From CAYVDH01 sp964450355 (GTDB lineage Bacteria; Bacteroidota; Bacteroidia; NS11-12g; UBA955), in contig CAYVDH010000065.1 in the NCBI GenBank assembly GCA_964450355.1, forward strand, positions 1 through 17,786: a stretch of DNA of 17,786 bases, read 5' to 3'. Positions 15,048-17,786 of the stretch are shown here, piece after piece. Under the pieces are notes generated by a model. It did no database searches and was not told the origin of the DNA. It worked only from the letters and a program-made list of their open reading frames with translations. The position numbers were made by a program, and so were the translations under genes. The stretch's first letter is position 1. Every line of letters starts with the position of its first letter.

Positions 15048-16376
15048 TTATATTCTCTCAAATAAACTTTTAGCTAGTGGGTCAATTAATCCAGTGGCTT
15101 GAACTTGGCTCTTGTATCCTAATATTTCAGCAATGGTCAATGAAATATCAGTGACTCTGCCCACAGGGTTTGACTCAGAACCAACAACTAAATTGCTTTG
15201 TACATTTTGACCAACCATTCCACCAAACACTCTCAATGAATTTTGATCGCCATGGTCATATCCATACCAATCGTTTTCGTCTATGATAGGATTGCTTTTT
15301 AAATTTCTGCCACATTCAGGAACAAAACACATGATGGTTTTACCACTCATTTCAGGTATTTGTGTTTGTATGTAATTCCATAAGAAACCTAAAGCGTGGT
15401 CAGCGCGATGCATTGCTTGAAGATAGCCTGTAAAATTGCCATGACATCCATCAATGTTGCTCATGTTGACACAAAGTAATTTAGGTTTAAACACTCTCAA
15501 TACCTCAGCAGCATAGCCTATTGTATAGCCATCGCCACCACCTACAGGAGGAAATGGAATTAAGCCAGCATCTCTGCGGGTAAATGTATTGTCTATAAAT
15601 TCTTTAATTTTTGTTCTTTCATCATCTGTGTTTTTAATACCGGGCATGTCTCCTTTTTTGATGTTGAAAGTGTTATCTAGAAAATTTTTCATTTTATAGA
15701 TTGGGTCTAGCTCTTCTTGAGGATGGTATATTTTAGCATTAGAAAGTGTAGCTGTTCCATCGCTGCCAAAGGTAGTATTTGGTGCAAAGAAATTAGCTCC
15801 ATAAGCCAGTCCAAAATCAGGGTGTTTGCTCGAATTAAGTAAAGGAACAGAATTGCCAATGGTGTTGCCTAAAAACCAAACATCGGTAGCTTTAAAACCC
15901 CCAAATCTGCGGGCATGTTCAAATATAGTAGGATTAACTGGTCTAACTTTCAAACCTTGACCTTGAGCTAATCCGCCTGTAACAAGTGAATTTAATCCTC
16001 CGTAGTGTCCACCTGAAATAGCGCGCATTTCGCCAAAAATGGTTCCTTGTTTTTGTATGGTTTGAGATAGTATTTTAGGGATGGGAGTATCGCCATTTAA
16101 TCCTGTGCCATAAGCAATCTTTTGACTAGGAGGGGCGCCTTCAAGGATGTTGTATAAAATATTGCCTTCGGCATTGTACCCTTGGCTATCGGCTAAATAC
16201 CTTTGTAAGTATGAATCTTGTTGTCTTAATCCTCCACCAAAAATCACAAAAACAACGTGTTCAGCTAAAGGGGTATTAGTTTGAGCAAACAATCTACCAG
16301 AAGGTAAAATGTATGGGGCAACAATTCCACCTGCTGTCACTGCTGCTGCTTTTTTAACGAATTCTCTTCTTTTCAT
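15048..16376 (-). CDS. Tat-exported DUF1501-type (alkaline phosphatase-like fold) protein
   Basis: The 442-residue protein has a twin-arginine signal, MKRREFVKKAAAVTAGG, then a hydrophobic stretch and a likely cleavage near LFA-Q at 30-33. The body fits DUF1501, a subgroup of the alkaline phosphatase/sulfatase superfamily: NIDGCHGNF at 307-315, a VPECGRN at 352-358 where the family often has SEFGR, YDHGDQN at 373-379, and a C-terminal DISLTIAEILG (410-420) typical of the family end. Conserved His, Asp and Glu (D309, H312, E354, D374, H375) could bind metal; the usual nucleophile position is not clearly visible. The substrate is unknown. It sits 18 bases after a lipoprotein gene and 4 bases before the cytochrome-type gene, in the classic DUF1501-with-cytochrome context. 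Confidence 0.87.
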   Translation of the reverse strand: MKRREFVKKAAAVTAGGIVAPYILPSGRLFAQTNTPLAEHVVFVIFGGGLRQQDSYLQRYLADSQGYNAEGNILYNILEGAPPSQKIAYGTGLNGDTPIPKILSQTIQKQGTIFGEMRAISGGHYGGLNSLVTGGLAQGQGLKVRPVNPTIFEHARRFGGFKATDVWFLGNTIGNSVPLLNSSKHPDFGLAYGANFFAPNTTFGSDGTATLSNAKIYHPQEELDPIYKMKNFLDNTFNIKKGDMPGIKNTDDERTKIKEFIDNTFTRRDAGLIPFPPVGGGDGYTIGYAAEVLRVFKPKLLCVNMSNIDGCHGNFTGYLQAMHRADHALGFLWNYIQTQIPEMSGKTIMCFVPECGRNLKSNPIIDENDWYGYDHGDQNSLRVFGGMVGQNVQSNLVVGSESNPVGRVTDISLTIAEILGYKSQVQATGLIDPLAKSLFERI

Positions 16377-16394
16377 TTTTTTTTAGTTTTTAGA

Positions 16395-16895
16395 TTAATA
16401 AAACATGTATTCATCAGAGGCTGAAAATGCAGTATATACGAGTTCTGGTCTGAAATTAGGGTTGGATTTATTGGCGTTAATGAAATTGATGAACCAAGTT
16501 TTTTCAGCTTCAGTTGGTCGTCTGATAAAAAATCGGATGTAAGTGTCTTCAACAAATTTTTCTGTACTGTCCACCATCATTCTTCTAGAAGGCAATATAA
16601 CATTGCTGCTGTTCATGTAATTGCTAATAATGACTTCATTAATTAAAGTTTTATCACCACAACTTTGAATCACTCTGTCTGTTCTAGTTAATTCATTAAT
16701 TGATGAAGGTTTTTGAAACAAGTTGGTAGATAAAATGCTGTGAAATTCAATGTTGGATTTCGCTTTGTTTTTATTCAAATTGTCGCCATAACTAGGGTTT
16801 TCATTCACTCCGTATTGAGTGTTTGAATTCTTTTTGCAAGCTGCAATAAGCAATATAAAAAGAATTGGGCTTAGTTTAAAAATGCGCATATTCAT
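16395..16895 (-). CDS. Lipoprotein with C-terminal R-x-P-T-x-x-E / DEY module
   Basis: A 166-residue predicted lipoprotein (MNMRIFKLSP..IAACKK, lipid cysteine at C20). The start overlaps the preceding gene stop by 20 bases; a second in-frame ATG is 6 bases on, so the start is coupled in either case. Residues about 22-60 are Asn/Lys-rich and look disordered. The C-terminal module (about 118-166; FFIRRPTEAEKTW then SASDEYMFY) resembles modules in the neighbouring upstream lipoprotein and DUF1549-like openings. No enzyme motif is visible. It lies between that lipoprotein and DUF1501 in the same transcript, so it probably acts with them at the outer membrane. Function unknown. Confidence 0.75.
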   Translation of the reverse strand: MNMRIFKLSPILFILLIAACKKNSNTQYGVNENPSYGDNLNKNKAKSNIEFHSILSTNLFQKPSSINELTRTDRVIQSCGDKTLINEVIISNYMNSSNVILPSRRMMVDSTEKFVEDTYIRFFIRRPTEAEKTWFINFINANKSNPNFRPELVYTAFSASDEYMFY

Positions 16896-17784
16896 CGGTC
16901 ATTAATATTAATGTTTGTACTTTTTGTAAATCTTTAGTGTTGTAAAAATCTTGAAACAAATTGTATGTTTCTTGAGTTGTTGGTTCTCTTCCAATTAAAA
17001 TGATGTAACACCATTTGATTAATCCTTCGTGAAATTCGCGAGAATTTGTAAGCATAGTGCAGTATTCACTTTTATTGGTAGCAAAACCACCAAACAGGCT
17101 TCCTCCTTTTCCGCTTTCAATGATGTCGTAAGCGATGTCAAATTCATCTCTTGTAGGAAATCTGAAAAATAAATCATCATAAGAAGCATTCACAAAATTC
17201 AATGAGTTCATGTTAATGCGGTCATAAAGAGTATTGTTCAACATGTAAGCATACATTTGATTGATGGTGATGTTTTTGTATTGATAGTTTCTTCTGCTTT
17301 TTAATACATTATAACATTTGTTAATGACATCAAAACCGGCATAAACTCCAATTGAATCACCTAACAACCTTGAAGATTTAATTCCAAATAAAGCTGGGCC
17401 TATTTCTTCGTAAAAATCAGCATCGCTTGCCCCTTCAAGTAAGCGAGCTTTGGTAAGGTCATATATCCTTTGGTAATAGGCTTTTTTGTATGATGAATCG
17501 CCAACAACATAAGTTGTATCAGTCATTAGTCTTGTAATTAATTGTTTTCTGACATCATAACTCAAATCACCAGCTCTGAGAAAAGCGACATCTCTTATGT
17601 TTTCATTGTCTAAAGGTTCTCTGCCTAATAAATCTATATACAACCTGTTGATGTAGTTTTCAACTTTTACAGTAGATACATTTTCGTATGGTTTTGCCGT
17701 ATTGTTTGGTACAAAGGTTTCTTTCTTTTTACAAGAAGACCAGAAGAAAATAAAAGAGAAAAGAACAAGTAAAAATCTTGTCAT
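16876..17784 (-). CDS. Lipoprotein with DUF1549-like repeated modules
   Basis: A 302-residue lipoprotein that is complete: MTRFLLVLFSFIFFWSSCKKKE gives a signal with lipid cysteine at C18, and the ATG is 2 bases from the window end. Residues 44-61 (YINRLYIDLLGREPLDNE) recall the RRLYLDLTGLPPTPEE opening of DUF1549 proteins that pair with DUF1501 and cytochromes in planctomycetes; here the resemblance is partial. Related short modules follow at about 202-240 (FFRFPTRDEF then KSEY) and 267-302 (YIILIGREPTTQE then TDEYAHF). The stop lies inside the next gene start, so the two are translationally coupled. Whether earlier operon members lie beyond the window is not visible. Function unknown; role in the surface complex inferred from context. 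Confidence 0.78.
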   Translation of the reverse strand: MTRFLLVLFSFIFFWSSCKKKETFVPNNTAKPYENVSTVKVENYINRLYIDLLGREPLDNENIRDVAFLRAGDLSYDVRKQLITRLMTDTTYVVGDSSYKKAYYQRIYDLTKARLLEGASDADFYEEIGPALFGIKSSRLLGDSIGVYAGFDVINKCYNVLKSRRNYQYKNITINQMYAYMLNNTLYDRINMNSLNFVNASYDDLFFRFPTRDEFDIAYDIIESGKGGSLFGGFATNKSEYCTMLTNSREFHEGLIKWCYIILIGREPTTQETYNLFQDFYNTKDLQKVQTLILMTDEYAHF

Positions 17785-17786
17785 AA

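Noticed and set aside
15044..15061. Upstream ATG (15061) as start of the cytochrome-type lipoprotein
   Set aside because: It would overlap the DUF1501 stop and add MREYKT before an already typical lipoprotein signal starting at the inner ATG.

Overview
The window comes from an AT-rich, gene-dense member of the Bacteroidota. The signs are a very large surface protein ending in a type IX secretion (T9SS) gliding-motility C-terminal domain, several lipoproteins with the Cys-Lys-Lys start common in this phylum, no Shine-Dalgarno-like sequences, and several TAnnTTTG-type -7 boxes close upstream of start codons. The genus cannot be set from this sequence; a Chitinophagia- or Sphingobacteriia-like lineage is only a guess. 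No rRNA, tRNA, CRISPR array or transposase is visible, and apart from the first 153 bases there is no gap above about 70 bases.

Left part (1-5516): degenerate AACCATT repeats, then a small membrane protein with a soluble tail and prmC (release-factor glutamine methyltransferase) on the minus strand. Divergent from prmC is ribD (riboflavin synthesis), followed with almost no spacing by a YigZ/IMPACT-family gene and a long secreted protein of a Bacteroidota-specific type with leucine-rich-repeat-like segments.

Middle (5522-10063): a LysE-type exporter faces rbfA across a 64-base divergent promoter carrying an inverted repeat of TTTGCAAA. rbfA, a SAM methyltransferase with a C-terminal membrane segment, and a LolC/LolE-type ABC permease form a tight plus-strand operon. 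Convergent to it are a WaaE/KdtX-like glycosyltransferase and a polysaccharide deacetylase, whose coding regions overlap by 4 bases (TGA/ATG).

Right part (10131-17784): six minus-strand genes packed with gaps or overlaps of at most about 20 bases, surely co-transcribed and probably starting beyond the window edge. In transcription order: a lipoprotein with DUF1549-like motifs, a second lipoprotein sharing its C-terminal module, a Tat-exported DUF1501 (alkaline phosphatase/sulfatase-fold) protein, a lipoprotein with a planctomycete-type cytochrome-c-like domain and an unusual CX4CH haem motif, a small lipoprotein, and a 1171-residue T9SS-secreted CUB/repeat/PKD/CHU_C protein. All six appear exported. 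This looks like a Bacteroidota version of the planctomycete DUF1501/DUF1549/cytochrome gene sets fused to a T9SS adhesin, and it is the best candidate here for an undescribed system; its substrate and function are unknown.
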